From the NCBI RefSeq assembly GCF_958295425.1, contig NC_081154.1, positions 1,302,001 through 1,366,000 of the forward strand: DNA of 64,000 bases, written 5' to 3'. The notes beneath the pieces were generated by a model, which ran no database searches, was not told the origin of the DNA, and saw only the letters and a list, made by a program, of their open reading frames with translations. The position numbers and the translations under genes were made by a program. This document shows positions 24,633-34,655 of this stretch, piece by piece. Each line of letters starts with the position of its first letter. The first letter of the stretch is position 1. The DNA comes from Solea solea (Eukaryota > Chordata > Actinopteri > Pleuronectiformes > Soleidae).

Positions 24633-24665
24633 GAGGAAGAGGAGGAAGAGGAGGAAGAGGAGGAA
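24633..24665 (+). repeat. (GGA)n purine tract
   Basis: GGAGGAAGA-type repeat. A (TCC)n tract 145 bp downstream (24,811-24,843) is its reverse complement, so the two could pair. Confidence 0.9.
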
Positions 24666-24810
24666 CCTGTGTGTGCACGCTGCAGCTGCTACATGAATAC
24701 ACTCACAGCTGCCAACGGTTCCCGCTGTGCACAACACGTAAACTGTGACATCAGCGTTCACACGTCACAGCTGGGGAGACACTGGTTGCACAGTGGCGCC
24801 CTTCGCTGCT

Positions 24811-24843
24811 TCCTCCTCCTCCTCCTCCTCCTCCTCCTCCTCC
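24811..24843 (+). repeat. (TCC)n pyrimidine tract
   Basis: About 11 TCC repeats, inverted relative to the purine tract at 24,633. Confidence 0.95.
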
Positions 24844-24954
24844 ACTCACTCTTTTGAGAATTATTAACAGAATCCGCCGTGACAATTATGACGCCTCGAG
24901 TTTGGACTCCCAACAGTCGGGGAAGGATGTGGGCCTGCTGTGAACCCTGATGAC

Positions 24955-25105
24955 ACTTAAAGGCACAGTATGTGATATCTGCTACTCGAGGTATCGCAAT
25001 ATCAAAACAATGAAATAATAATAATAATTTGATGACGTCAGGCAACAGCCTGGGATCATGGGAATGTTTGATGCTTTGACGCACTTTGTGATATTAGCTT
25101 CTGTG
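24955..25105 (+). mobile_element. Dispersed MITE-like fragment, AAAGGCACAGTATGTGATATC end
   Basis: ttaaaggcacagtatgtgat followed by ctactcgaggtatcgcaata and gatgacgtcaggcaacagcc is recalled from many fish genomic sequences as a short non-autonomous repeat with an AAAGG-type terminus. No opposite terminus was located, so this is probably incomplete. Confidence 0.4.
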
Positions 25106-25153
25106 GCAGAATGTGGCAAACAGCATATAGTAGTAAAAACACAAATACTCACA

Positions 25154-25570
25154 CTAAATGATTAAAAAGTGACAAAACATCATTACAAAGGAAGGCAAAC
25201 GTATTACAGAGGAACATAAAAGTATTGTGAAGGAACGTAAACGTATTACAGAGGAACATAAAAGTATTGTGAAGGAACATAAAAGTATTGTGAAGGAACG
25301 TAAAAGTATTACAGAGGAACATAAAAGTATTGTGAAGGAACATAAAAGTATTACAGAGGAACATAAAAGTATTGTGAAGGAACATAAAAGTATTGTGAAG
25401 GAACGTAAAAGTATTACAGAGGAACATAAAAGTATTGTGAAGGAACGTAAAAGTATTACAGAGGAACATATAAGTATTGTGAAGGAACGTAAAAGTATTG
25501 CGAAGGAAGGCAAAAGTATTGCGAAGGAAGGCAAAAGTATTACCAAGGAACGTAAAAACTATTGGAAGGC
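25154..25570 (+). repeat. 21-bp minisatellite, about 19 copies
   Basis: Unit is approximately ggaacataaaagtattgtga plus one base, with alternating subtypes: acataaaagtattgtgaa, acgtaaaagtattacaga, and aggcaaaagtattgcgaa at the right end. Because 21 is a multiple of 3, the plus frame from 25,227 and two minus frames stay open for 118-154 codons, giving heptad-like peptides (KEHKSIV/EERKSIT). These frames look like a by-product of the period. About two related units may occur at 27,671-27,712. Confidence 0.93.
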
Positions 25571-25900
25571 AATGCAAAACTGACCCTGCGGGGCCTCCAT
25601 ACCATAATACCATTTTTCCTACATCAGATGAAACTCCAGCTTCTGCAGCTGATTAGAGCGTGAGTGAAATCTCTGTCTACAGCTCTGAACAACACAGACC
25701 TCACCATCGACTTCTCCTCCTGTTGCGTTCGTGCTCTTATTCGCTCATTATTCCCGTGAACCTGCGCAGTAATCAGACCGCCGTCTGTGGCCCAGCATGC
25801 TTGCGGCTCTTCAAGGTGACCACACAAACACTGTGACACTGCCACACTTGATTTGTCTCTCGCACCAACACCGTGACTGTATGAGGTTTCAATAACAGAA

Positions 25901-25901
<1 letters not shown>
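25571..25901. other. Intergenic DNA, no gene recognised
   Basis: Low-repeat sequence between the minisatellite and a GT tract. A 73-codon frame on the minus strand (25,624-25,845) has no recognisable domain. Confidence 0.5.

Positions 25902-25941
<40 letters not shown>
25902..25941 (+). repeat. (GT)n microsatellite
   Basis: About 20 GT repeats. Confidence 0.95.
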
Positions 25942-25945
<4 letters not shown>

Positions 25946-26340
25946 TACTCCACTTTGTTTTCCAGACGAACGTCTACGCACTGTGATCTGCACAGTCCTG
26001 TGAATTTTTTACTGCATTACTGCTGCACTTTGACTCGATCAGACAAAAATGCCAACGCAGGGAGATAAAGTTACACTGCAGCACTCACTGAACTGAAGGC
26101 GGACATTGTAACAGAGCTGTGGTCTTAATATTCCAAGGTTTAGAACAGAACAAACATTTCCAGTGATTAAACCTATAGAAACCATATGTAACAACCTGCC
26201 TATAGCTGTTACCATCTTACATAAACATAACAAAATTCATCCTCATGTGTTAAGATGTTGCCAATATACACACGTGAATGTGTTCAATGGGAACCATGTT
26301 ACATTTTTTCATTTTTAATTTAATTTTAAAATTGCCGGCT
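25942..26340. other. Intergenic DNA, nothing recognised
   Basis: Unique-looking sequence with an AT-rich end; no RNA gene or coding signal seen. Confidence 0.5.
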
Positions 26341-26640
26341 AATCTGTAATCTGAAACACATCCAGATGAGACTTGGTCTGATGGTAGAGTGTGTCAGCCT
26401 GCATACACACACCAAATTTTGTTCAAATCCGACGTTCAGAGTTGTGACAGAAAATATATCTTTTTTTTAGTTTTGCCCATTGATGAGAGACGGGGATTTC
26501 TTGAAAATGAGATAGATTTGATGACATCATCAGTTGGCCGATTCTTACCAAAATTTAATGGGAACATACTTGGGTGATCGACTACCCAGCACGAAAAATC
26601 ACAGTGATTCATCAAAAACTAAATCTAATTCTAATTATTT
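26341..26640 (+). repeat. Probable dispersed repeat fragment
   Basis: accaaattttgttcaaatcc, then agttttgcccattgatgaga, then cttaccaaaatttaatggga has the appearance of a long low-complexity-free fish interspersed repeat seen with varied wording in many loci; it is related in style to 35,460-35,945. A 62-codon open frame falls inside. Identification is from memory and weak. Confidence 0.3.
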
Positions 26641-27964
26641 TTAAATAATTTTAAATTTTAAAATGATTGAATTGAGACAAACATGATCATGACAACATAG
26701 ACCACTCCCCTTCACCCAACAATCGGGAAAAATTTGTAATACTAGAACTCCCGTTGCCACCTATTTCTGTGGATGTCCCTTTTATATAATATTTATAGAT
26801 TTAAACCGTTTTAACATGATTATTACAAGTATTTTTTGTAAGGGGGCGTGTCTTTCTATGGGCGTGGCTGCAGTTGGATACACCTGTATTGTCTGAAACT
26901 CTTTTCAAACACAAAAGTTTACAGCCAAAGAAGAAAAACGTGTCATTTCTTGTTGCTAGTTGATGAATAATTGTATGTATTTGCTTAATTTTCTCTTATC
27001 AAATGTTAATTTTGACTCCTGACAATTAGAGTGGAACCATCAACCTTCAGTTTAAAGGATTATCAGCTCTGTGTCGTATTATAAATATCATTTTGTCTAT
27101 GTTTACTTACTCCGCCGCCATGTGTCTGTTTCATATGTCGTCGTCTCTATGAATAAACTTTATTAATCTGATCACGCAGGCGAGACATCATTTTGTTCAT
27201 TAACTATGGTGACATTTTAAATTTAATTATTATTATGATGTTCCTTCTAATGAGTCGAATGGGGTTTTTTTTCACGTTAAGTTTATTGACATCAAACATT
27301 TGCCGATATTTCGTCATTGATCCGTGCAGCTTATTTTAACCCCAGGATCAAATCACTGAAACATGTTGGCTGATCCCACGTGAAGGGAGAGAACAAAATG
27401 AATTCCTCATTCCAGTTTGACATTTTGCTCAGCGATGGATGTTTGGATGGTAAATGGATCACATGGTTCATGGCTCATCAAATACTTGGAATGGCATTCA
27501 ATGGAGTGAAGGTTCAACAGTCTTACACTCGACTGACTAGAAATCATAATAACAAGAAGAAGAATAACAGACACAATCAGGAGTATTTGTTCATATCCAG
27601 CCTAAAAGCATGTATTTGTAATGAAAGGATGAACGTTGTTAACAAACGTTGGAATTCAAACGACGTGTCAAACGCAAACATATTACGAAGGAACGCAAAA
27701 CTTTCACGAACATTAAGCGTCTGATTTTGTTTTCAGAATAAAAGCCCCGCGTTCTCTTCTCGTTCTCTGGTCAAGTGACACAACATCCATGCAGGGGAGT
27801 CCCGGGGTGACACATAAACCAGTAGAGTCGCCCTCTAGTGGCCAATCAAGATAATAAAGGTTTTAGGAACTCCTTCCTGAAAATAAACAGTGAGTAAAGC
27901 GCACACAGTAAGTTCATGTTTATGTCTGTGCTGTTACGTCAGGATGGATGTGAGACGATAAGTT

Positions 27965-27966
<2 letters not shown>
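26641..27966. other. AT-rich intergenic DNA, no supported gene
   Basis: Contains a 114-codon plus-strand frame (27,380-27,724; peptide begins MKGENKMNSSFQFD) without recognisable domain, signal peptide or splice context. It ends in what look like two diverged units of the 21-bp minisatellite (27,671-27,712), which argues against coding. A CTCF-like core on the minus strand (27,827-27,841, ccactagagggcgac) matches 14 of 15 consensus positions. Confidence 0.45.
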
Positions 27967-28012
<46 letters not shown>

Positions 28013-28024
28013 CAGCAGCAGCAG
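27967..28024 (+). repeat. (GT)n(GCA)n compound microsatellite
   Basis: About 21 GT repeats running directly into five GCA repeats. Confidence 0.95.
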
Positions 28025-28127
28025 GAGAGTGTAATTAAACAGCATCACAGGAAGTGTGAAGAAGGGAAGCTCCTCTCTGTCACTGTGTCACCAAGAGATC
28101 TAAACCGTGTGAGTGTGTTTTGACAGG

Positions 28128-28232
28128 AAACTCTCTCTCTCTCTCTCGCTCTCCCTCTCTCCCTGCAGCGTTGACTCTCTCTCTCCTTCACGTTCTCTCT
28201 CTCTCTCTGTCTCTCTCTCTCTCTCTCTCTCG
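28128..28232 (+). repeat. Interrupted (CT)n microsatellite
   Basis: CT-rich tract with CCCTCTCC, GTTGA and TTCACG interruptions. Its reverse complement type, (GA)n, occurs at 28,438-28,468. Confidence 0.9.
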
Positions 28233-28367
28233 TCAGCGTCACTTGTTACCGTGGGAAGAACAATGCTGACATCACACTCATTATGCAACTCCATCAAAAG
28301 AGCTTCTTTTTTTAGCAAACACTCAACAACCATTGGTCACTCAAGCCCATGTCTGCTCTCTCTATAT

Positions 28368-28371
<4 letters not shown>

Positions 28372-28398
<27 letters not shown>
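28372..28398 (+). repeat. (GT)n microsatellite
   Basis: About 13 GT repeats; opposite-type CA tract at 28,516. Confidence 0.95.
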
Positions 28399-28434
28399 TT
28401 ATGGCTGATACAGTTACCCGGAAGCTCCTGTAAG

Positions 28435-28437
<3 letters not shown>

Positions 28438-28468
<31 letters not shown>
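28438..28468 (+). repeat. (GA)n microsatellite
   Basis: About 15 GA repeats. Confidence 0.95.
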
Positions 28469-28470
<2 letters not shown>

Positions 28471-28515
28471 ATAAAAACCACAGAAAGTGGGAGAGAATTA
28501 CTGCAGTAACCTGAG

Positions 28516-28550
<35 letters not shown>
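28516..28550 (+). repeat. (CA)n microsatellite
   Basis: About 17 CA repeats; followed immediately by the ACCTGA-type degenerate repeat. Confidence 0.95.
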
Positions 28551-28552
<2 letters not shown>

Positions 28553-28835
28553 GAACCTAGACCAGAACCTAAAACTCAAAACCTCAACTTACACCAGAAT
28601 TTACACCTAAACCTAAACTTGTGCCGAAACCAACATTTTGTCCTAAACCTGGACCTAAATTTAAACCTCAACATTGAGCTGAACTTATACCTTAACCCAG
28701 AAACTGGACCCGACACCTGAACTTGATCCTGGACTTACACCTTTGCCATGAAATGGAACCTAATCCAAAAAATCCAAAAACCTGGACGTAAACCTGAATT
28801 TAAAGCTAAAGCTACACCTGAACCTAAATCCCTGT
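28551..28835 (+). repeat. Degenerate hexamer-like repeat (ACCTGA/ACCTAA)
   Basis: Roughly 280 bp built of variants of ACCTGA, ACCTAA and ACCAGA with irregular spacing (for example cctaaacctggacctaaatt). Same style as 30,250-30,335. It reads open for 77 codons in one frame as an Asn/Leu-rich peptide, which is an artefact. Confidence 0.8.
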
Positions 28836-28839
28836 GTTA

Positions 28840-28965
28840 ATTAATGTTATGAGGACTTTATTTTTGTCCTAGCAGCAAAGACAAGTCCCTATAATTCTGT
28901 ACGACCACATTTTGTCCCCACAAAATAGTGATATAGACCACACACACACACACACACACACACAC
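28840..28965. repeat. GTCC-type dispersed repeat fragment with (CA)n
   Basis: gaggactttatttttgtcct and attttgtccccacaaaatag, ending at a CA tract (28,939-28,965). Same family association as 23,478. Confidence 0.45.
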
Positions 28966-29871
28966 TGAGAGTGGAGACAGTCCAAAACAAACAGCTCCAG
29001 TGACTGGCAAAGGTTAGAAATGATGCATTGAGCTTATGTTTCTCATGAGGGATTCTCTCTGTGTGTGTGTGTGTGTGTCTGCTGTAACGCTGCAGGCTCT
29101 CAGACTCTGTCCCACTTTGAAATGTCGCAGCAGCCTCAGACTCGTGATGTGGACCAAAGCTTGTCTTATAATCATGTCAGACGGTGTGGACTGATCCGAC
29201 TGTTCATATCTAGAGTAAATAAAGGTTTCAGTGTGATGGACAAAAACGGTGGAGAAACCTTGTGTCGTCTTCGTGCCACGCAGCCTCCGGAGAGCTGATG
29301 CAGGGAAGAGTCCAAGTCTCCACGCTTCACACAGAGAATAGAAAACAGAAGTGACGACTGGAGCTGAATCCAAACATCCCTCCTGACGCTGAGGTCGAAA
29401 CACAGAAATGGAGAATTTGGTAAACATCATTTTAATTTCTGATCCATCTCTCTGCATATTTGTTTACGTTTGGATGTAGCATTGAGAACATTGGCTATAG
29501 ACTGTATAAACACAGATGGACCTTGAAACATTTCCTCCCACTGTATGAAAATTAGACCATAATCTCTCCAAATATGGACCTGCAATCTTGTATTTATTTG
29601 GAGTCTGTGCAAGTAGTGATTAAGGTTTCAAACTGTAAGGTTACTTAAATAAATCAAAGTAAAATATGATGTCAGGATTCACGTCCAGATCAATACTAAC
29701 ATTGAGTTACTTCTTCTTTGGCTTATAAACTTACAAACATCCCCAGAAAATGTCCACAAAATCTATCCTGTTTCGTTTCGTTCTAAAAACACAAATGCCA
29801 CCAAAACGTTATTGGTGTCCTAAAACTTGTCCAAACCTGAGACACAGACATTCTGAGCTGAGACCTCCAGA
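28966..29871. other. Intergenic DNA with one short (GT)n, no gene recognised
   Basis: A (GT)n tract at 29,059-29,078 gives the only simple repeat. A minus-strand frame of 147 codons (29,014-29,457) is the longest non-repetitive frame here; it ends with translated CA repeat (DTHTHTQ) and has no domain. A single aataaa at 29,217 is not evidence of a gene by itself. Confidence 0.5.
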
Positions 29872-29903
29872 CAAAGACAAAAGACAAAAGACAAAAGACA
29901 AAA
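29872..29903 (+). repeat. (GACAAAA)n 7-bp repeat
   Basis: About four tandem GACAAAA units. Confidence 0.85.
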
Positions 29904-30249
29904 GCTTTGTTGAGTCAAGGAGTTGTCACTGTGCTAGCTTGATTAGCTTAATTAGCTTAATACCATCATAACATCATACTTTAGTTGACAGGGACTTAGC
30001 ATTAGCTCAGTAGCTGCATTGCTCCCCATGTTATCACAGATATTGTCCCCAGAAACGTACAGTATGTCCAGCACATCACGGTAATATAGACAAGCTATAG
30101 CACGTTAGCATGCAAAGACTCTCTCACGCTAATCGTCTTCAGAAACTTTTACTTTACTTACTTAGCATAACACACTCACAACGCCACGCAACTAAATTAG
30201 CATGCGGCAAAAAACAATAATACAAACTATATAGTCAACATTATATGGG
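29904..30249. other. Intergenic DNA rich in TTAGC
   Basis: Carries clustered ttagct/attagc words (for example gattagcttaattagctta at 29,941) like the family at 56.6-61 kb. No coding signal. Confidence 0.45.
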
Positions 30250-30335
30250 TGAACCTTTACCTGAACCTAAACCCAGACCTGAATCTAAACCTTAACCTGA
30301 ATCTAAACCTTAACCTGAATCTAAACCTAACTGTA
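30250..30335 (+). repeat. 18-bp tandem repeat, ACCTGAATCTAAACCTTA type
   Basis: Three close copies of cctgaatctaaaccttaa at about 30,279-30,330, preceded by more degenerate ACCTGA words. Related in composition to 28,551-28,835. Confidence 0.85.
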
Positions 30336-30607
30336 ATCGAGTAAAGCTCACCTCACCTTTCCCTTCCAGGTGAGAACATACAGTATGTAGCCTTCAGTTA
30401 GCATTAAAAAGGCAAAACATGTTTGGTTTGTCCATTGTGGGCTACTGTCGTCACTTTCTAAACACTTTCTAAACATGTGACATGTGTGGAAGCGTTTAGA
30501 AAGTGACGTCATATTCAGAAGTTTAATCTGTGTGTCTTTGTTTTGAGATGCAGGTCATGTGACACAGACATCACTTCCTGCTGCACTCTGACATCACCAG
30601 CAGCTCC

Positions 30608-30667
30608 GTGAACACATGCACTGTGAACACATGCACTGTGAACACATGCTCTGTGAACACATGCACA
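30608..30667 (+). repeat. 15-bp minisatellite, four copies
   Basis: gtgaacacatgcact repeated four times with single changes in the third and fourth units. Confidence 0.9.
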
Positions 30668-31380
30668 GCGTCCATCAGCAAAAGTTCACCCGTTTATTGA
30701 TAACTTCTCCTCACCTGCTCCGGATCAATTCCACGCACATGAAATGGATCCAGTCTCTCATATTTCGGGGGTGGTGGTGGAGAAAAGAAGCGTCCTTGAG
30801 GGCGAGATGACTGGAGGAGACTGCTCTGTTTTGCAGCCTCTGTTAATGAAAGCTATAATTATCACACGGGAAAATCAATACTCTCAGTTGCTTTGAGAGG
30901 AACGGGAGGTTGGGGGTGGACTCTCTTGTTTGAGGTGAGACGGCGATGAGCTGTGAGACGGCGATGAGCTGTGAGACTGTGAGACTCTGCACAGCACAGC
31001 TCCAATATAAGATTTATGGAAAGGCTGTGTTCATAGCTGATTGCTTCTAATTGTCTCCCAGCTAAGCAAGAATCCCATTCTGCTAAATGAGCCAGCGATC
31101 AAATTCTAATTCATTTATTGGCTCACAATCTCTTCACTGCTGGGCACAGATGGTTTTCAGCATGTGTGTGTGTGTGTGTGTGTGTTTTCCAGGGGATAAA
31201 TAAAATAGTGGTTATAACAGCTGTGTGGATAAAGATTAGAGGAGACCAATGACCAACTGTCTGCTCAATACACTGGAGTCTTTCACTGGGATAGAAATAT
31301 GGAATATGTTGCTCATCTCCAAATATGTCACACCTTTATTAAGCTGTTTAATATGTCACTAATGATCTATTAACTACTAT
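30668..31380. other. Low-repeat intergenic DNA, possible conserved non-coding sequence
   Basis: Holds an 18-20 bp tandem duplication (gtgagacggcgatgagct twice, about 30,937-30,975) and a (GT)n at 31,164-31,184. The stretch 30,830-31,150 has AT-core homeodomain-type words (ctataattatc, ctaattcatttattgg) and no visible repeats, a look shared by conserved non-coding elements; conservation is not demonstrated. Confidence 0.3.
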
Positions 31381-31394
31381 CTATCTATCTACAG

Positions 31395-31427
<33 letters not shown>

Positions 31428-31435
31428 ATCTACAG

Positions 31436-31468
<33 letters not shown>

Positions 31469-31488
31469 GTCTATCTATCTATCTACAG

Positions 31489-31526
<38 letters not shown>

Positions 31527-31529
31527 CAG

Positions 31530-31575
<46 letters not shown>

Positions 31576-31594
31576 CAGTATCTATCTATCTGCC
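31381..31594 (+). repeat. (CTAT)n with periodic CTACAGTATCTAT interruptions
   Basis: The interruption ACAGTAT occurs five times at roughly 50-60 bp spacing (about 31,391, 31,432, 31,485, 31,526, 31,575). The tract has therefore expanded as larger blocks, not only as single tetramers. Confidence 0.95.
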
Positions 31595-32204
31595 TGTATA
31601 AGGGTAAGCTTAAAGTTAGTAAATGTAACTAATTAAGTAAGTTAAATGTGTTCAGTTTCTGTTTCACTCTCATAAGAAAAAAGCTCATTTTAATATGATT
31701 ATTATTATACGTACCAATGGGAAAAATATTTTCACACCACATTTAAGCAAATGTTGCCTCAAATCAACTCAAAAACCCACATCCACAATGAGTATAAATT
31801 CATGCTAATGCGTGGCCTCAGCTGTGGAACACTTTCTCACAAGCTATAATTAATGGTTCATAACAGACCTGTACTGTATATTGGTATTTTAATGCTGTTC
31901 CCAGCTGGTAACGACACAGAAAGCAACCATTCAATTGCAGTCAGGGACTTTGCATGTGAATATAAATGATTATTATAATCAGTAGGATGTTTACTATAGC
32001 TGCACTCATATAATCCTGCAGTAAATCCCTTCTTTATAAAGGCTATTATGTTCAATTTAGTTGAAAATGCTTGCAGTGATGTGTTGATTTAGCTGTATTA
32101 TGAGCTTGGAGCATGTGGTGTGTGAACATTATACAAAGGGGCGTTTGTGTTTGTGCATTTCTTCATTGATATAAATGGGTGAACAAATGAATAGAAACCC
32201 CTGA
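31595..32204. other. Intergenic DNA, possible conserved non-coding stretch
   Basis: 31,820-32,060 is free of simple repeats and carries words such as aagctataattaatgg and gattattataatcag. No coding signal. Functional status cannot be judged without alignment. Confidence 0.3.
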
Positions 32205-32400
32205 ACACCGCGGTGGGCGGGTGTGCATATACTGTGACCCCGCCTCTTCTCTATAAAAATAAACAGCAGGTGTATGTATATACAGCGCGTAATGTAAACT
32301 CAACAGCGGCTGCACAAACAGACCCAAACGCTACATTGCTAAGCAACGCGGCGTTTGTGGTTGTCGACGCGTTCGATAACGCTGGTTAAATAAAGCAGTG
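32205..32400 (+). promoter_or_regulatory. Promoter-like segment (GC boxes, TATA-like, local CpG cluster)
   Basis: ggtgggcggg and accccgcctc lie upstream of a TATA-like ctataaaaat (32,251-32,260). About 60-130 bp beyond is a CpG cluster (caacgcggcg, gtcgacgcgttcgataacg). A palindromic ttgctaagcaa at about 32,336 resembles an RFX-type half site. The only downstream frame (32,398-32,613, 71 codons, Lys/Asn-rich) has no recognisable domain. It could be a real promoter of a non-coding RNA or simply a GC-richer island of repeat origin. Confidence 0.2.
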
Positions 32401-33180
32401 GAGGTCGGAGTTGTTGAGAGAAGAGACAAAGCAGGAGAAAACAAAGACGGTCACATGAGAAACAAGTCCAATAGAAAATATAGACCAGAAGCTACAATAA
32501 ATAACCTAAAGGCGTCGGGAACGACACGGAAAAATAGCAATAACAGGTCAATAAAGACGGAGGATTTTGATTGTAAACGCACTGAATGGCTTTTCTGTAC
32601 AATTTCAAAATGAGCAAAGTGATCAGTTAAATGTGTTGAGAGACTATAATTAGAGACTGTATTACAATATAACTCGTATAATCTAGTTGATTAGTTTCTT
32701 AAGTGTGTTTGGGCACCAGTTGACTCATGAGGAAGGTGGAAATGTTGGCCTTTTAATACAATTTAGGTGCAAATGAGCACAAAGGAAATAAAAGAGGACA
32801 TTTATAAATCACAGGAAATCCTGTTTACGCATTTTACTGTAGTGGAAATGCGGACATGATGGAGGATTATTATGAGGAAACAATATTCCTCCAATTAGTG
32901 CAAATTTATTACTGGAATAGCAACAAAATGCTACCATTTATCAGCAGCTAATGGCACTTTTTATTTACTTATTTAATTATTTTATTTACTAACACCAAAT
33001 AGCAACATGTCTACGGATTAAAATTAAATAGTAGAATGTGAACGATTGATTTACTGCGGAATAAAAATACGACATAAATGCTATCAATGATAAAAGTAGC
33101 AGCATTCTAGAATCCTGGAAATTCCCAGTTCTAACTCGGAATGTAAGCACCTTGTTATTCCTCTGTAGTGAAATGGACTT
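32401..33180. other. Intergenic DNA, no gene recognised
   Basis: AT-rich towards 32,940-33,010. No coding or RNA signal seen apart from the small frame noted upstream. Confidence 0.5.
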
Positions 33181-33420
33181 TAGTGCCACCTACTGCTCAT
33201 CTGTGTGGAACACTTCTGTATTTTTTGGCATTTCCATTAAGAATAGTACCAAAATAACTAGCCTCAACCTTTGATATAACCTTTCCATTTTTCCGGTACC
33301 CTTCCCTTGGGGTACCAGAGTTAATGGTATGGTACAGTACCGGTGGAGCTAGACCCACGACGGTGAGTTGATTAGGCGACAGAAAAGCGTTGCTCCCTTG
33401 CAACCGGTGTTTCTTCAACG
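33181..33420 (-). mobile_element. Probable MITE fragment with GGTACC-type core
   Basis: gtgccacctactgctcatc, ggcatttccattaagaatag, ccggtacccttcccttgggg and ccggtggagctagacccacg resemble a fish MITE family that carries GGTACC and paired short motifs. Minus-strand agtaggtggcac (33,182-33,196) also matches 14 of 15 positions of the CTCF core. Confidence 0.35.
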
Positions 33421-34478
33421 CCCGCAGTCTATTCTCACGTCTAAGCTTGACGTCTTATTGAGACAAACAGCCGCAAACTGAGCAGAAAAACACAAGCTGT
33501 TAACTTTATTATATGTCCCTTTTATTTAACTCTGTAAACACTTAGACTACAGTAAAGACAATAAATGAAACTCTTCTTTAACGTCCTTCTTTTTGCCTTG
33601 GTGATGAGCTCCACGCACGCACTGACATAAAAGCTCATTTGCTGTGCTGGTAAATTCACTTTTAATTCCACAAGTTGACGTCTGAGATTAGAGTGTTTTC
33701 CTTAATTAAAATGGGACTGAAATTGTGTTTTTATGGGACATTTGTGCATCACTGCCGAGGAGTCATGAATCTGCTCGCCTATAGAAAGTCTCCACGGGTG
33801 TTAAGAGCTGTATATATGGGCCAATATCAGAGGACACATACGTCCTCACACGTCTCCGTGTCTGTTAAAGTGTCCATAGTAACTGAGGTCATGTTCCTGC
33901 CATCCACGCCCACTCCAGGGAGACGGAATTAGCTCCCGGGCCTGTGACATACATGTGTAGCGTCATACCTTGGCACGCCACGCGAACACCCGCCGCGCGG
34001 TTATGCAAACTTGAGACCTGTCACTCAGCAGGTGTCCATGCATGTGTGTGTGAAGGCGCAAAGCACATGATGCTAACGTCGTGTTAATATCTGTAAACTA
34101 ATAAAGCTGCTTGTGCTGTGATTGACGTCGCGGAGCTACATGTGAACTTTAAAGGACGACACTTGAGAAGATTCATACCACACATACAGTATGTGTTAGT
34201 GTGTGTTAAAGGGATAGTTCAGGTAGTAATGACACAGATTTATCGCTGTGTCCGGCAAACATTTAGCCGGAGACACAAACGGTCCAATGTGTCAAATTTC
34301 AAAGGGTTTATTGGCTGAAATTGATAATTCTACCGATCGGTATGTTTGAATATGTGTTTAATTGCTTTTAAATACAAATCATTTGGTTTTTGTCACCTTA
34401 AAATAAATATTTCATGGGTACTTTTTTACGCAAAGGCCTTTACGGAAGCTGGTAAATATTTACACTGCACCTAAATTG
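33421..34478. other. Intergenic DNA, no gene recognised
   Basis: An 85-codon frame at 33,675-33,932 and a 66-codon frame at 34,118-34,318 have no recognisable domains. gttaaagggatagttcagg at 34,205 is a terminal motif of the palindromic MITE-like family, without the rest of the element. Confidence 0.45.
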
Positions 34479-34523
34479 TCCTAAATTTCCCAACTGGGTT
34501 AATAAAGTTTATATCTATCTATT
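34479..34523 (+). mobile_element. Retroposon 3'-tail-like sequence
   Basis: ctaaatttcccaactgggtt followed by aataaagtttatatctatct has the AATTTCCC...GGGTTAATAAAGT...CTAT layout recalled as the end of common fish retroposons; the CTAT microsatellites elsewhere may derive from such tails. Confidence 0.4.
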
Positions 34524-34599
34524 TCAAAAGCAGCACAAACTAACAAACTAGCAGAGCGTCATAGTTCCACCAAAGTTCCGAGTTCTCTGTTTTTTTGCA

Positions 34600-34655
34600 G
34601 TCTGCGGTCTCACCGTTAGATTATTTCTTACACACTGGACTTTTAAGTCTAACAT
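34600..34655 (-). mobile_element. Terminal fragment of the AAAGGTCCAGTGTGTAA-type repeat
   Basis: ttcttacacactggactttt is the reverse complement of an AAAGTCCAGTGTGTAAGAA end, like 43,653-43,676 and the left end at 49,845. Confidence 0.45.

Noticed and set aside
25149..25613. Frames of 118-154 codons on both strands with heptad repeats
   Set aside because: They result from the 21-bp minisatellite period being a multiple of three; several frames are open at once, which argues against selection on any of them.
27380..27724. 114-codon plus-strand frame
   Set aside because: No recognisable domain; its end lies in sequence resembling minisatellite units.
29014..29457. 147-codon minus-strand frame
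   Set aside because: Ends in translated CA repeat, no domain, no gene context.
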